The notes under the pieces: model-generated
What the model saw: the letters and a program-made list of their open reading frames with translations, nothing else
The model's database searches: none
What the model was told of the DNA's origin: nothing
Assembly: GCF_002003265.1 (NCBI RefSeq)
Contig: NZ_CP019687.1
Span: 620,001-684,000, forward strand
From: Paenibacillus larvae subsp. larvae
Lineage (GTDB): Bacteria; Bacillota; Bacilli; Paenibacillales; NBRC-103111
Length of the DNA stretch: 64,000 nucleotides
Direction of reading: 5' to 3'
Shown: positions 56,818 through 64,000 of the stretch, piece by piece
How positions within the stretch are numbered: position 1 is the stretch's first letter
Layout of the letters: the number at the start of each line of letters is the position of its first letter
Program-made: the position numbers and the translations under genes

Positions 56818-57725
56818 CATGGGAAGGGATATTGCCTGTTTATAAACCTGAGGGATTTACCTCGCATGACGTGGTAGCCAAAATGAGACGAATTCTCGGT
56901 ATGAAACGAATTGGCCATACCGGTACTTTGGACCCCTCTGTTACCGGGGTCCTTCCTTTATGCCTTGGAAGGGCTACCCGCTTAGTGGAATATATTCAGG
57001 AGCTGCCTAAAGAATATGAGGCCACGCTTCAAATAGGCATTGCCACGGATACAGAAGATGCAACCGGGACAATCATAGAGCAGGCCGAACAAGTCCAGCT
57101 TGAGGAAGGCCAGGTGATCCGTGTTTTGGAATCATTCGTAGGTTCCATACGACAAGTCCCTCCAATGTACTCTGCTGTCCGTGTGAACGGGAAACGGCTT
57201 TATGAGCTGGCTCGTGAAGGAAAGGAAGTGGAACGTAAATCCAGAGAAGTGTACATTTATTCAATATCTGATGTGTACATGGATTTATCCTTGAGGTTCC
57301 CGGAGGTTCGTTTCAAGGTGAAATGTTCCAAAGGGACTTATATCCGCACCTTATGTGTAGACATAGGGAAAAAATTGCGGTATCCTGCAACAATGAAACG
57401 GCTGGTACGCAGTTCAACAGGAGCAATCGGTCTGGAGCAGTGCATCACTCTAGAGGAAGCGGCTAAGCTTGTTCAAAAGGGGCTTCTTCATGAAAAGCTT
57501 ATTCCCATGGACCAGGCTGTCTTCCACCTGCCCAAAGTCCAGTTAACAGCCGTGCAGTCCGGGAATGCTCTTCAAGGCAAAAAAATCACATTAATCTCGG
57601 TGCCTTCAGTAGGCGTTTCTGGGGAAAAGCTGTTTCGGGCATATGGCCCGAATGATAAGTTCTTAGGCATATTCGAATGGAAATGTGACCAGCATCTCTT
57701 GCAACCCGTCAAAGTATTCCTGTAA
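56814..57725 (+). CDS. truB: TruB, tRNA pseudouridine-55 synthase
   Basis: Makes pseudouridine 55 in the tRNA T-loop; 303 aa. Motifs are GILPVYKPEGFTSHDVVAKM and the catalytic-Asp motif RIGHTGTLDPSVTGVLPLC, followed by CSKGTYIRTLCVDIG and a C-terminal PUA-like domain. ATGA overlap with nrnA. Confidence 0.97.
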   Translation: MTWEGILPVYKPEGFTSHDVVAKMRRILGMKRIGHTGTLDPSVTGVLPLCLGRATRLVEYIQELPKEYEATLQIGIATDTEDATGTIIEQAEQVQLEEGQVIRVLESFVGSIRQVPPMYSAVRVNGKRLYELAREGKEVERKSREVYIYSISDVYMDLSLRFPEVRFKVKCSKGTYIRTLCVDIGKKLRYPATMKRLVRSSTGAIGLEQCITLEEAAKLVQKGLLHEKLIPMDQAVFHLPKVQLTAVQSGNALQGKKITLISVPSVGVSGEKLFRAYGPNDKFLGIFEWKCDQHLLQPVKVFL

Positions 57726-57765
57726 AATAGCCCGTGATGCAGGCAAAGATGGTAGGTGAACATAC

Positions 57766-58704
57766 ATGATGGAAATGATTCATTTGAATTACCCTATTGA
57801 TAAGTCCGTAATATCCAAGCTTCCTGAGAAACAGGTCATGGCGATCGGCCAGTTTGACGGGGTTCACTTAGGACATCAGGAAGTAATAGGGCGTGCCCTC
57901 AGCATGGCTTCTGAGAAGAAGATTCCTTCGGCCGTTATGACTTTTTATCCGCATCCTAAAGAAGTACTGGGGCAGCAAATATATACCGATGTTATCACCC
58001 CCTTGGACCATAAAATGGACTGTTTGGAAAAGCTCGGGATTGATTATGCTTATGTACTGCATTTTGATGAATCCCTTATGAAGCTGTCTGCCGAAACTTT
58101 TGTAGAGGAAGTATTAATTCCCCTTAACGTTGCCGACTTGGTGATCGGATTTGATTTTACTTTCGGTTACAAGGGTCTGGGTACTCCTGATAAGTTGATA
58201 GAGTGGAGTAATGGCCGATATGGGGTTGAAGTCGTGAGTCCTTTTACTCAAAACGGGATCAAAACAAGCAGTACAGAGATCCGATCCGCACTAAAAGACG
58301 GAGATGTAATGTATGCAAACGAGCTTCTGGGACGCTATTATTCCATACGCGGGAAGGTAATCGGAGGAGACCGCCGGGGACGTACCATTGGATTCCCTAC
58401 TGCCAACATGGACATCAAAGAGCCGTATGTAACACCGGCAATCGGAGTGTACGCTGTGTATACCTGGGTAAAAGGGAAACGGTATAAAGGTGTAATGAGT
58501 ATAGGTACAAAGCCTACATTCAGTTCTGACAAGAGGATTACCCTTGAAGTGCATATACTGGATTTTCATGAGACCATTTATGGTGAAGACATACAAGCGG
58601 ATTTTGTCTGTTTTCTGCGCCCGGAAAAGAAATTTTCTTCAGTTGAAGCTTTGGTGGCCCAAATTCAGCAGGATGTGAAAGCAGCCGAAACAAAATTAGC
58701 TTAA
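57766..58704 (+). CDS. ribF: RibF, bifunctional riboflavin kinase / FAD synthetase
   Basis: Makes FMN and FAD; 312 aa. The N-terminal nucleotidyltransferase domain has IGQFDGVHLGHQEVIGRAL and VIGFDFTFG. The kinase domain (from about 185) has GDRRGRTIGFPTANM and SIGTKPTF. AGGTGA precedes ATGATG. Confidence 0.97.
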   Translation: MMEMIHLNYPIDKSVISKLPEKQVMAIGQFDGVHLGHQEVIGRALSMASEKKIPSAVMTFYPHPKEVLGQQIYTDVITPLDHKMDCLEKLGIDYAYVLHFDESLMKLSAETFVEEVLIPLNVADLVIGFDFTFGYKGLGTPDKLIEWSNGRYGVEVVSPFTQNGIKTSSTEIRSALKDGDVMYANELLGRYYSIRGKVIGGDRRGRTIGFPTANMDIKEPYVTPAIGVYAVYTWVKGKRYKGVMSIGTKPTFSSDKRITLEVHILDFHETIYGEDIQADFVCFLRPEKKFSSVEALVAQIQQDVKAAETKLA

Positions 58705-58718
58705 TTTTCATGTCCTGA

Positions 58719-58747
58719 TTGCTTCTGGCGGACGCTTATGATATACT
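58719..58747 (+). promoter_or_regulatory. Sigma-A promoter for rpsO, extended -10
   Basis: TTGCTT (58719-58724), a 17-nt spacer and TATACT (58742-58747), with TG at 58739-58740. It gives a leader of about 115 nt. Confidence 0.8.
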
Positions 58748-58753
58748 AAACAA

Positions 58754-58868
58754 CGCCTGCAATGCTACAACAAAGCATAAAGGCAACGAACCTTAGCTTG
58801 GATTTGCGAGACACCGACGCTTTCTGGGCTAACGGCGATTCTTTTAACAGGAACAGGAGGTGACAAGG
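58754..58868 (+). ncRNA. rpsO 5' leader, possible S15 autoregulatory RNA
   Basis: Hairpins ATGCT/AGCAT (58762-58778) and AAGG/CCTT (58780-58794) are followed by a CACCGACGC...CTAACGGCG region and then AGGAGGTGA. S15 is known to repress its own mRNA in several bacteria, including Geobacillus. The match to any known S15 leader was not checked. Confidence 0.4.
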
Positions 58869-59138
58869 ATGGCATTAACTCAAGAACGCAAACAGCAGTT
58901 GATTCAAGAACATAAGGTGCACGACACGGATACTGGATCTCCGGAAGTGCAAGTAGCTATCCTTACGGAAAACATTATCAACTTGACTAATCACTTGCGC
59001 ACTCACAAGAAAGATCATCATTCCCGTCGCGGTCTTCTGAAAATGGTAGGTCAACGCCGTAAATTGCTGGCATACCTGAAGAACAACGACGTCAAGCGCT
59101 ATAGTGCATTGATCGAGAAGCTTGGTTTACGTAGATAG
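58869..59138 (+). CDS. rpsO: Ribosomal protein uS15
   Basis: Primary 16S rRNA-binding protein; 89 aa, standard length. It has [39 protein letters not shown] and ends EKLGLRR. ATG 58869 follows AGGAGGTGACAAGG; in-frame GTG 58860 lies inside the ribosome-binding site. Confidence 0.98.
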   Translation: MALTQERKQQLIQEHKVHDTDTGSPEVQVAILTENIINLTNHLRTHKKDHHSRRGLLKMVGQRRKLLAYLKNNDVKRYSALIEKLGLRR

Positions 59139-59152
59139 GACCGGCACACAGT

Positions 59153-59224
59153 AAAGCAACCCTGCTGTTCTTTGGTAGCGAGCTCTAGCCGAGCTTGCCG
59201 AAAGGCTAACGGGTTGCTTTTTGT
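59153..59224 (+). terminator. Rho-independent terminator after rpsO
   Basis: AAAGCAACCC (59153-59162) pairs with GGGTTGCTTT (59211-59220), followed by further Ts. A long branched interior contains GAGCTC and GAGC/GCTT stems. Confidence 0.8.
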
Positions 59225-59279
59225 TATATTTTTAAATTATAAAAAGAAGGAAATACTATACATACGCAGAAATACTATG

Positions 59280-59320
59280 AGATTCGGGTAACAGCACTTG
59301 TACAGCATGATGAAGAATCT
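59280..59320 (+). other. Leader stem-loop upstream of pnp
   Basis: AGATTC (59280-59285) pairs with GAATCT (59315-59320), with another GAAG/CTTC stem close to the ribosome-binding site. PNPase autoregulates through a leader stem in E. coli; a similar role here is only a possibility. Confidence 0.3.
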
Positions 59321-59364
59321 TAGCGTAAGAAGCATTTTCTTCAAAAACTTCTAGGAGGTTGAGT

Positions 59365-61482
59365 ATGGTTAAGATCGTCGAAATGGACTTGGCAGGAAGG
59401 CCACTATCACTTGAGACAGGCCGTCTTGCCAAGCAAGCCAATGCATCGGTACTTGTCCGGTATGGCGATACCGTTGTATTGTGTACGGTCACGGCGTCCA
59501 GTGAGCCAAAGGATCTGGATTTTTTTCCGCTGACAGTGAACTATGAAGAAAGATTATATGCCGTAGGGAAAATTCCGGGCGGATTTATTAAGAGGGAAGG
59601 CCGTCCCAGTGAAAAAGCCATTCTGGCCAGCCGTTTGATTGACCGTCCTATTCGTCCGCTATTTCCGGAAGGATTCCGGAATGAGGTTCAGGTAGTAGCG
59701 ATAGTCATGAGTGTTGATCAGGAGTGTTCGCCTGAGATTGCTGCCATGACCGGGGTTTCCGCAGCACTTAGCATTTCCAATATTCCGTTTAACGGACCTA
59801 TCGGCGGTGTCATAGTTGGCCGTATAGACGGTGAATTTGTGATCAATCCTACTACGGAACAGGCGGCCAAGAGTGATATTCACCTGACGGTTGCCGGTAC
59901 GAAAGATGCCATTATGATGGTAGAAGCGGGGGCAGCCGAAGTTCCGGAAGAGGTTATGCTTGAAGCGATCATGTTCGGTCATGAGCAGATTAAAAAGATC
60001 GTGGCAGTACAAGAACAATTCGTGGAAGAGGCCGGGGTGCCTAAAATGGAAGTGCAGCTTCATCAAGTGGACGAGGAAATTAACGCGAAAGTACGTGAGT
60101 TTGCCTCAGCAAAAATGATTGAAGCGATTCAGGTTCCTGAGAAACATGCGAGACAAGAAGCCATTGACTTGGTCAGTGCCGAGACGGAGGAGCATTTTGC
60201 TTCCTTACTTGAAGACGATCCGGCGAAATTGAAAGACGTCAAGGAAGTGCTGCATGACATCGTAAAGGAAGAAGTCCGCCGTTTGATCACTCATGAGAAG
60301 GTAAGACCGGATGGACGGGCTCTGGATGAAATACGCCCTATCGAATGTGATATTTCCCTTCTTCCGAGAACCCACGGGTCGGGTCTTTTCACCCGGGGTC
60401 AAACCCAAGCTCTCAGTGTATGTACTTTAGGAGCACTTGGGGATGTGCAAATTTTGGACGGGCTGGATCTGGAAGAAACAAAGCGCTTCATGCATCACTA
60501 CAACTTTCCTCCGTTCAGTGTTGGGGAGGCTAGACCGCTTCGTGCTCCTGGCCGCCGTGAAATTGGTCATGGTGCTCTTGGAGCAAGAGCTATTGAGCAG
60601 GTTATTCCTTCCGAGGAAGAGTTCCCGTACACCATTCGTCTTGTATCTGAAGTGATAGAGTCCAACGGATCTACTTCCCAAGCCAGCATTTGCGCAAGTA
60701 TGCTTGCCCTGATGGATGCAGGGGTGCCGATTAAAGCGCCTGTTGCCGGGATTGCTATGGGTCTGATCAAAGACGGGCAACACTTTTCCATTTTGACAGA
60801 TATACAAGGTATGGAGGATCACCTCGGGGATATGGACTTCAAGGTAGCTGGTACGGCTAAAGGCGTAACTGCGCTGCAGATGGATATTAAGATCAACGGC
60901 ATAGATCGGGACATTTTGCATCAGGCACTTACTCAGGCCAAAGAGGGAAGAATGTTCATTCTGGAAAAAATGCTGAGCCGTATCAGTGATCCTAAGAAAG
61001 AGCTTTCACCTTATGCCCCGAAAATTTTGACCATGTCCATTCATCCTGACAAAATCCGGGATGTCATTGGAGCAGGTGGTAAAATCATCAACAAAATCAT
61101 TGAAGAGACCGGCGTAAAAATTGATATCGAACAGGACGGCCGCGTTTTCATAGCTTCCTCGAATGAGCAAATGAATCAAAAAGCCAAAGAAATTATTGAA
61201 GGCATCGTTCGTGAAGTAGTAGTGGGAGAAACCTACCTGGGTACGGTGAAGCGGATTGAAAAATTCGGTGCATTCGTAGAGGTGCTTCCAAATAAAGAGG
61301 GTCTCGTTCACATTTCCCAGCTTTCCATAGAGCGTGTTGCAAAGGTAGAGGATGTTGTCTCTATCGGCGATAAAATTACGGTTAAAGTTACGGAAATTGA
61401 TAATCAGGGCCGGATCAATCTTTCCCGCAAGGCTACGCTTGTGAATCAGGAGAAGCCTCAACAGGAACCAACCAAGTCATAA
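59365..61482 (+). CDS. pnp: Polynucleotide phosphorylase
   Basis: 3'-5' phosphorolytic exoribonuclease and degradosome component; 705 aa. ATG 59365 has AGGAGG upstream. Two RNase PH domains: the first with [19 protein letters not shown] and the second with [32 protein letters not shown] and [13 protein letters not shown] ([20 protein letters not shown]) and S1 ([20 protein letters not shown]) domains close the protein. Confidence 0.98.
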   Translation: MVKIVEMDLAGRPLSLETGRLAKQANASVLVRYGDTVVLCTVTASSEPKDLDFFPLTVNYEERLYAVGKIPGGFIKREGRPSEKAILASRLIDRPIRPLFPEGFRNEVQVVAIVMSVDQECSPEIAAMTGVSAALSISNIPFNGPIGGVIVGRIDGEFVINPTTEQAAKSDIHLTVAGTKDAIMMVEAGAAEVPEEVMLEAIMFGHEQIKKIVAVQEQFVEEAGVPKMEVQLHQVDEEINAKVREFASAKMIEAIQVPEKHARQEAIDLVSAETEEHFASLLEDDPAKLKDVKEVLHDIVKEEVRRLITHEKVRPDGRALDEIRPIECDISLLPRTHGSGLFTRGQTQALSVCTLGALGDVQILDGLDLEETKRFMHHYNFPPFSVGEARPLRAPGRREIGHGALGARAIEQVIPSEEEFPYTIRLVSEVIESNGSTSQASICASMLALMDAGVPIKAPVAGIAMGLIKDGQHFSILTDIQGMEDHLGDMDFKVAGTAKGVTALQMDIKINGIDRDILHQALTQAKEGRMFILEKMLSRISDPKKELSPYAPKILTMSIHPDKIRDVIGAGGKIINKIIEETGVKIDIEQDGRVFIASSNEQMNQKAKEIIEGIVREVVVGETYLGTVKRIEKFGAFVEVLPNKEGLVHISQLSIERVAKVEDVVSIGDKITVKVTEIDNQGRINLSRKATLVNQEKPQQEPTKS

Positions 61483-61515
61483 GTTTACGTGCGAGTTACC
61501 CTAATTGAATACATT

Positions 61516-61581
61516 GGAAAGTATAAATTCTTTATGCTTTCCCATCCTCGGGTAAAACGTCCTCCTTTCGGGAGAACGTTC
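61516..61581 (+). other. Two tandem stem-loops in the pnp-ylxY spacer
   Basis: First: GGAAAG-T-ATAAA pairs with TTTAT-G-CTTTCC (61516-61542). Second: AACGT-C-CTCC pairs with GGAG-A-ACGTT (61556-61580). Neither has a following T run, so they look like mRNA 3'-end or processing structures rather than classic terminators. Confidence 0.55.
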
Positions 61582-61696
61582 TACATCCCCAAACAAAGAT
61601 CCAGCATATATGCCTGTCTCTTTTTTATTTTGGCTAGTCTATTCTTGTCCTTTTCCGCATAAGTTGTAGCACTATGGGTGAAAAGAGGAAAAGAAG

Positions 61697-62713
61697 ATGC
61701 GAAAAAAGGTCATTTTCCTTTGCTGTGTTTTTGCAGCTGTTTTTATTGGACTTTGTATTCAGCCGATAAACGGATTTATTCATGCCGTAAAAAGCGGGGA
61801 GACACGTGAGGTGTGGAACAATTCCCACGGCTTGACTTCACTTGTCTTTATTTGGGGAGAAAAGCCTGATGATCATGCCCTGATGAAAGAAATCCAGGCT
61901 GAAGCCGGGAAACGCAAAGAAGCGCCTGTAGATGCGAAAGTGGACAAGATCTGGAAAGCAATGCCCGGATATAACGGCAGGGAAGTGGATGTAGAGAAAA
62001 CATATCAGCTTGCTAAAGAGAAACCCCCCGGCACACCAATAACTTATGTATATAAAGAGATTGAGCCTAAAGTAAAATTGGAGGAACTGGGGGCTCACCC
62101 CATTTATAAAGGAAACCCACGCAAGCAGATGGCAGCTCTAATGATCAATGTAGCCTGGGGGAATGAATTCTTACCGGGCATGCTTGAAACCCTAAGAAAG
62201 GAAAATGTCAAAGCGACATTTTTTCTGGATGGCTCCTGGCTGAAAAAAAATGTAGATATGGCTAAACAGATTCAAGCCGAAGGCCATGAAATCTCGAACC
62301 ATGGTTATTCGCATAAAAATATGAGTGAACTTAGCAGACAAAAAGCTACGGAAGAAATTGTAAAAACTGAGCAGCTTATTAAAAAGGAACTGGGTGTGAA
62401 CAATACACTTTTTGCTCTGCCTTCCGGAGATTTTGACCAAGAGACTGTTCAGATTGCCCATGAACAGGGGCTTAAAACCATAATGTGGTCTCTTGATACC
62501 ATCGACTGGAAAAATCCGGGTGCGGCAAGGATCAATCAAAAAATAAGCCACCGTATGGAACCAGGTTTTTTGGTTCTGATGCATCCTACTTCTTCATCCA
62601 GCGAGGCCCTTCCTGAAATGATTAAGATCATCAAAAATAAAGGGATTTCCTTAGGGACAGTGAGCGATGTGTTGTCTTCAAAGCGGTTGCCTGAGCCCCA
62701 GCCTTCAAGTTGA
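61697..62713 (+). CDS. ylxY: YlxY-type polysaccharide deacetylase
   Basis: Exported NodB-homology protein, 338 aa. The N-terminal hydrophobic segment (VIFLCCVFAAVFIGLCIQPI) acts as signal or anchor. The deacetylase domain (about residues 135-325) has MINVAWGNEFLPGMLETLRK, TFFLDGSWLKKN and HEISNHGYSHKNMS. The usual first-motif catalytic Asp-Asp pair appears as N-V-A, so enzymatic activity is doubtful, as in other YlxY proteins. It stands between pnp and mlpA as in B. subtilis. Confidence 0.9.
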   Translation: MRKKVIFLCCVFAAVFIGLCIQPINGFIHAVKSGETREVWNNSHGLTSLVFIWGEKPDDHALMKEIQAEAGKRKEAPVDAKVDKIWKAMPGYNGREVDVEKTYQLAKEKPPGTPITYVYKEIEPKVKLEELGAHPIYKGNPRKQMAALMINVAWGNEFLPGMLETLRKENVKATFFLDGSWLKKNVDMAKQIQAEGHEISNHGYSHKNMSELSRQKATEEIVKTEQLIKKELGVNNTLFALPSGDFDQETVQIAHEQGLKTIMWSLDTIDWKNPGAARINQKISHRMEPGFLVLMHPTSSSSEALPEMIKIIKNKGISLGTVSDVLSSKRLPEPQPSS

Positions 62714-62738
62714 GTCCATTCTACATTTTTGTTAGAAT
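62710..62738 (+). promoter_or_regulatory. Sigma-A promoter for mlpA, extended -10
   Basis: TTGAGT (62710-62715) overlaps the ylxY stop, with a 17-nt spacer and TAGAAT (62733-62738) preceded by TG at 62730-62731. Confidence 0.65.
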
Positions 62739-62809
62739 CATAGGTGGACTTTTACAGGTTTCGTGTGAATAATGTCCAGGTGCGTCTACTTTTTGAGGAG
62801 GAACCCTTG

Positions 62810-64000
62810 GTGATAAAATATCAATTAAAGAACGGGCTCAGGGTTGTAATTGAAAAAATCCCCACTTGCAGGTCCGTAGCTTTCGGCATTTGGGTGAAAA
62901 CCGGCTCTAGAAACGAGTCGGCTCAAAACAACGGGATTTCCCATTTTATTGAGCATATGCTGTTTAAAGGAACGGTTCGTCACTCAGCCAAAGAAATCGC
63001 TGAGATTTTTGACGGAATTGGCGGAAATGTGAACGCCTTTACATCCAAAGAATACACCTGTTATTATGCAAAAGTACTGGATGAGCATTTGCCGATTGCG
63101 GTGGATGTACTCTCTGATATGTTTTTCAATTCCGTGTTCGATAAACAAGAGCTGGAAAAAGAAAAAAACGTTATTTTCGAGGAAATTTCCATGTATGAAG
63201 ATACGCCGGATGATCTGGTTCATGATCTGGTGGCAAGAGCCTCTTACGGAGAGCATTCTCTTGGACGGACAATCCTTGGAACGGAAGAAACCCTTTCGGC
63301 GATGAATCCGGATGATCTTCGCGCTTATATGGAGCAGTTTTATAATATCGAGAATACTGTGATCAGTATTGCTGGGAATATTGATGATAAAGTAATCCAA
63401 CTGATCGAAAAGCATTTTGGCGAATTCACCAACTCCGGCAGCCCAACGAGTTACACAACTCCCGAATTTGTGGGGGATTTGATTTTCGAAGAAAAAAAGG
63501 CAGAACAGAATCACATCTGTATGTCATTACCGGGCATGGCTCTTGAGGAGGATAATCTTTACCCGATGGTGCTGCTTAACAATGCACTTGGTGGAGGGAT
63601 GAGCTCGCGTTTATTTCAGGAAATCCGGGAAAAACGGGGACTTGCCTACTCCGTCTATTCCTACCATTCTTCCCATATGGATACAGGACTGTTCACGATT
63701 TATACGGGAACCGCTCCAAAACAGACTGAGGAAGTGCTTAAGGTAACCATGGATATTTTGGAAAATGTAAAAGAACACGGCCTGACTGACCTGGAATTGA
63801 AAAAAGGGAAGGAACAACTGAAAGGCAGCCTGATCCTTAGTCTGGAGAGTACGAATAGCCGCATGAACCGGCTTGGCAAAAATGAATTAATATTTGGTAA
63901 ACATTACAGTCTGGACGAGATGATTGAACGGATCGAAAGCGTAAATATAGACCATATACGCAGTCTTGTAGGACGGCTTTTTGCCAGACCTTTTGCTTTG
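62810..64000 (+). CDS. mlpA: MlpA (YmxG), M16-family zinc protease, 3' partial
   Basis: Processing-peptidase-like protein; 397 codons are present and the frame is open to the window end. Start GTG 62810 is placed behind GAGGAGGA. The inverted zinc motif H45-F-I-E-H49 is in NNGISHFIEHMLFKGT, and a downstream Glu in EKNVIFEEISMYED supplies the third ligand. The second-domain motif EIREKRGLAYSVYSY is also present. Only the very C-terminus should be missing, since relatives are about 410-420 aa. Confidence 0.95.
   Translation, partial: MIKYQLKNGLRVVIEKIPTCRSVAFGIWVKTGSRNESAQNNGISHFIEHMLFKGTVRHSAKEIAEIFDGIGGNVNAFTSKEYTCYYAKVLDEHLPIAVDVLSDMFFNSVFDKQELEKEKNVIFEEISMYEDTPDDLVHDLVARASYGEHSLGRTILGTEETLSAMNPDDLRAYMEQFYNIENTVISIAGNIDDKVIQLIEKHFGEFTNSGSPTSYTTPEFVGDLIFEEKKAEQNHICMSLPGMALEEDNLYPMVLLNNALGGGMSSRLFQEIREKRGLAYSVYSYHSSHMDTGLFTIYTGTAPKQTEEVLKVTMDILENVKEHGLTDLELKKGKEQLKGSLILSLESTNSRMNRLGKNELIFGKHYSLDEMIERIESVNIDHIRSLVGRLFARPFAL

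Overview
The window is a low-to-mid GC Firmicutes chromosome segment. Gene content and order match the Bacillales block trmFO - clpQY - codY - fla/che operon - rpsB/tsf - pyrH/frr - uppS/cdsA/dxr/rseP/proS/polC - nusA/infB operon - rpsO/pnp - ylxY/mlpA. Protein features (an archaeal-type ProRS, a small FlgD with a Pro/Lys tail, sigD followed by fapA and small Paenibacillus-like genes) suggest Paenibacillaceae, most likely Paenibacillus. That genus call is an inference from protein resemblance. Nearly all genes are on the + strand; the only minus-strand gene is a transposase.

Layout. 1-4.1 kb: 3' part of trmFO, a terminator, then hslV, hslU and codY, closed by a strong terminator. 4.4-37 kb: one long flagellar/chemotaxis operon: flgB-flgC-fliE-fliF-fliG-fliH-fliI-fliJ-ylxF-fliK-flgD-(unknown flagellar operon protein)-flgE-swrD/flbD-fliL-fliM-fliY-[IS256-type element]-cheY-fliO-fliP-fliQ-fliR-flhB-flhA-flhF-flhG-cheB-cheA-cheW-cheC-cheD-(membrane protein)-sigD-fapA and three small genes. 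37-43 kb: rpsB with its own promoter, tsf, pyrH, frr, uppS, cdsA, dxr. 43.4-50.6 kb: rseP, proS, polC. 50.6-58.7 kb: rimP-nusA-ylxR-ylxQ-infB-rbfA-nrnA-truB-ribF, behind an extended -10 promoter and a leader hairpin. 58.7-64 kb: rpsO, pnp, ylxY and the 5' part of mlpA.

The most unusual aspect is damage concentrated in the motility operon. An IS256-type element with a 9-bp target duplication sits between the old cheY ribosome-binding site and the cheY start codon. fliL carries an in-frame TAA at codon 53. cheA is split by a one-base deletion in a C run, and the same run forms a -1 slippery heptamer that could restore the frame. A small gene downstream of fapA is frameshifted by one base. Either the strain is losing chemotaxis/motility, or some lesions are sequencing errors; the IS insertion and the nonsense codon are not typical homopolymer errors.

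The second noteworthy signal is a dispersed palindromic intergenic repeat. Its ends resemble TGAATCAATTTCAT / ATGAAATTGATTCA. Copies lie upstream of fliF, pyrH and rseP, with variable interiors, like a small non-autonomous mobile element. No rRNA, tRNA, CRISPR array or prophage was recognised. Protein identities rest on recognised motifs and gene order; no database search was run.
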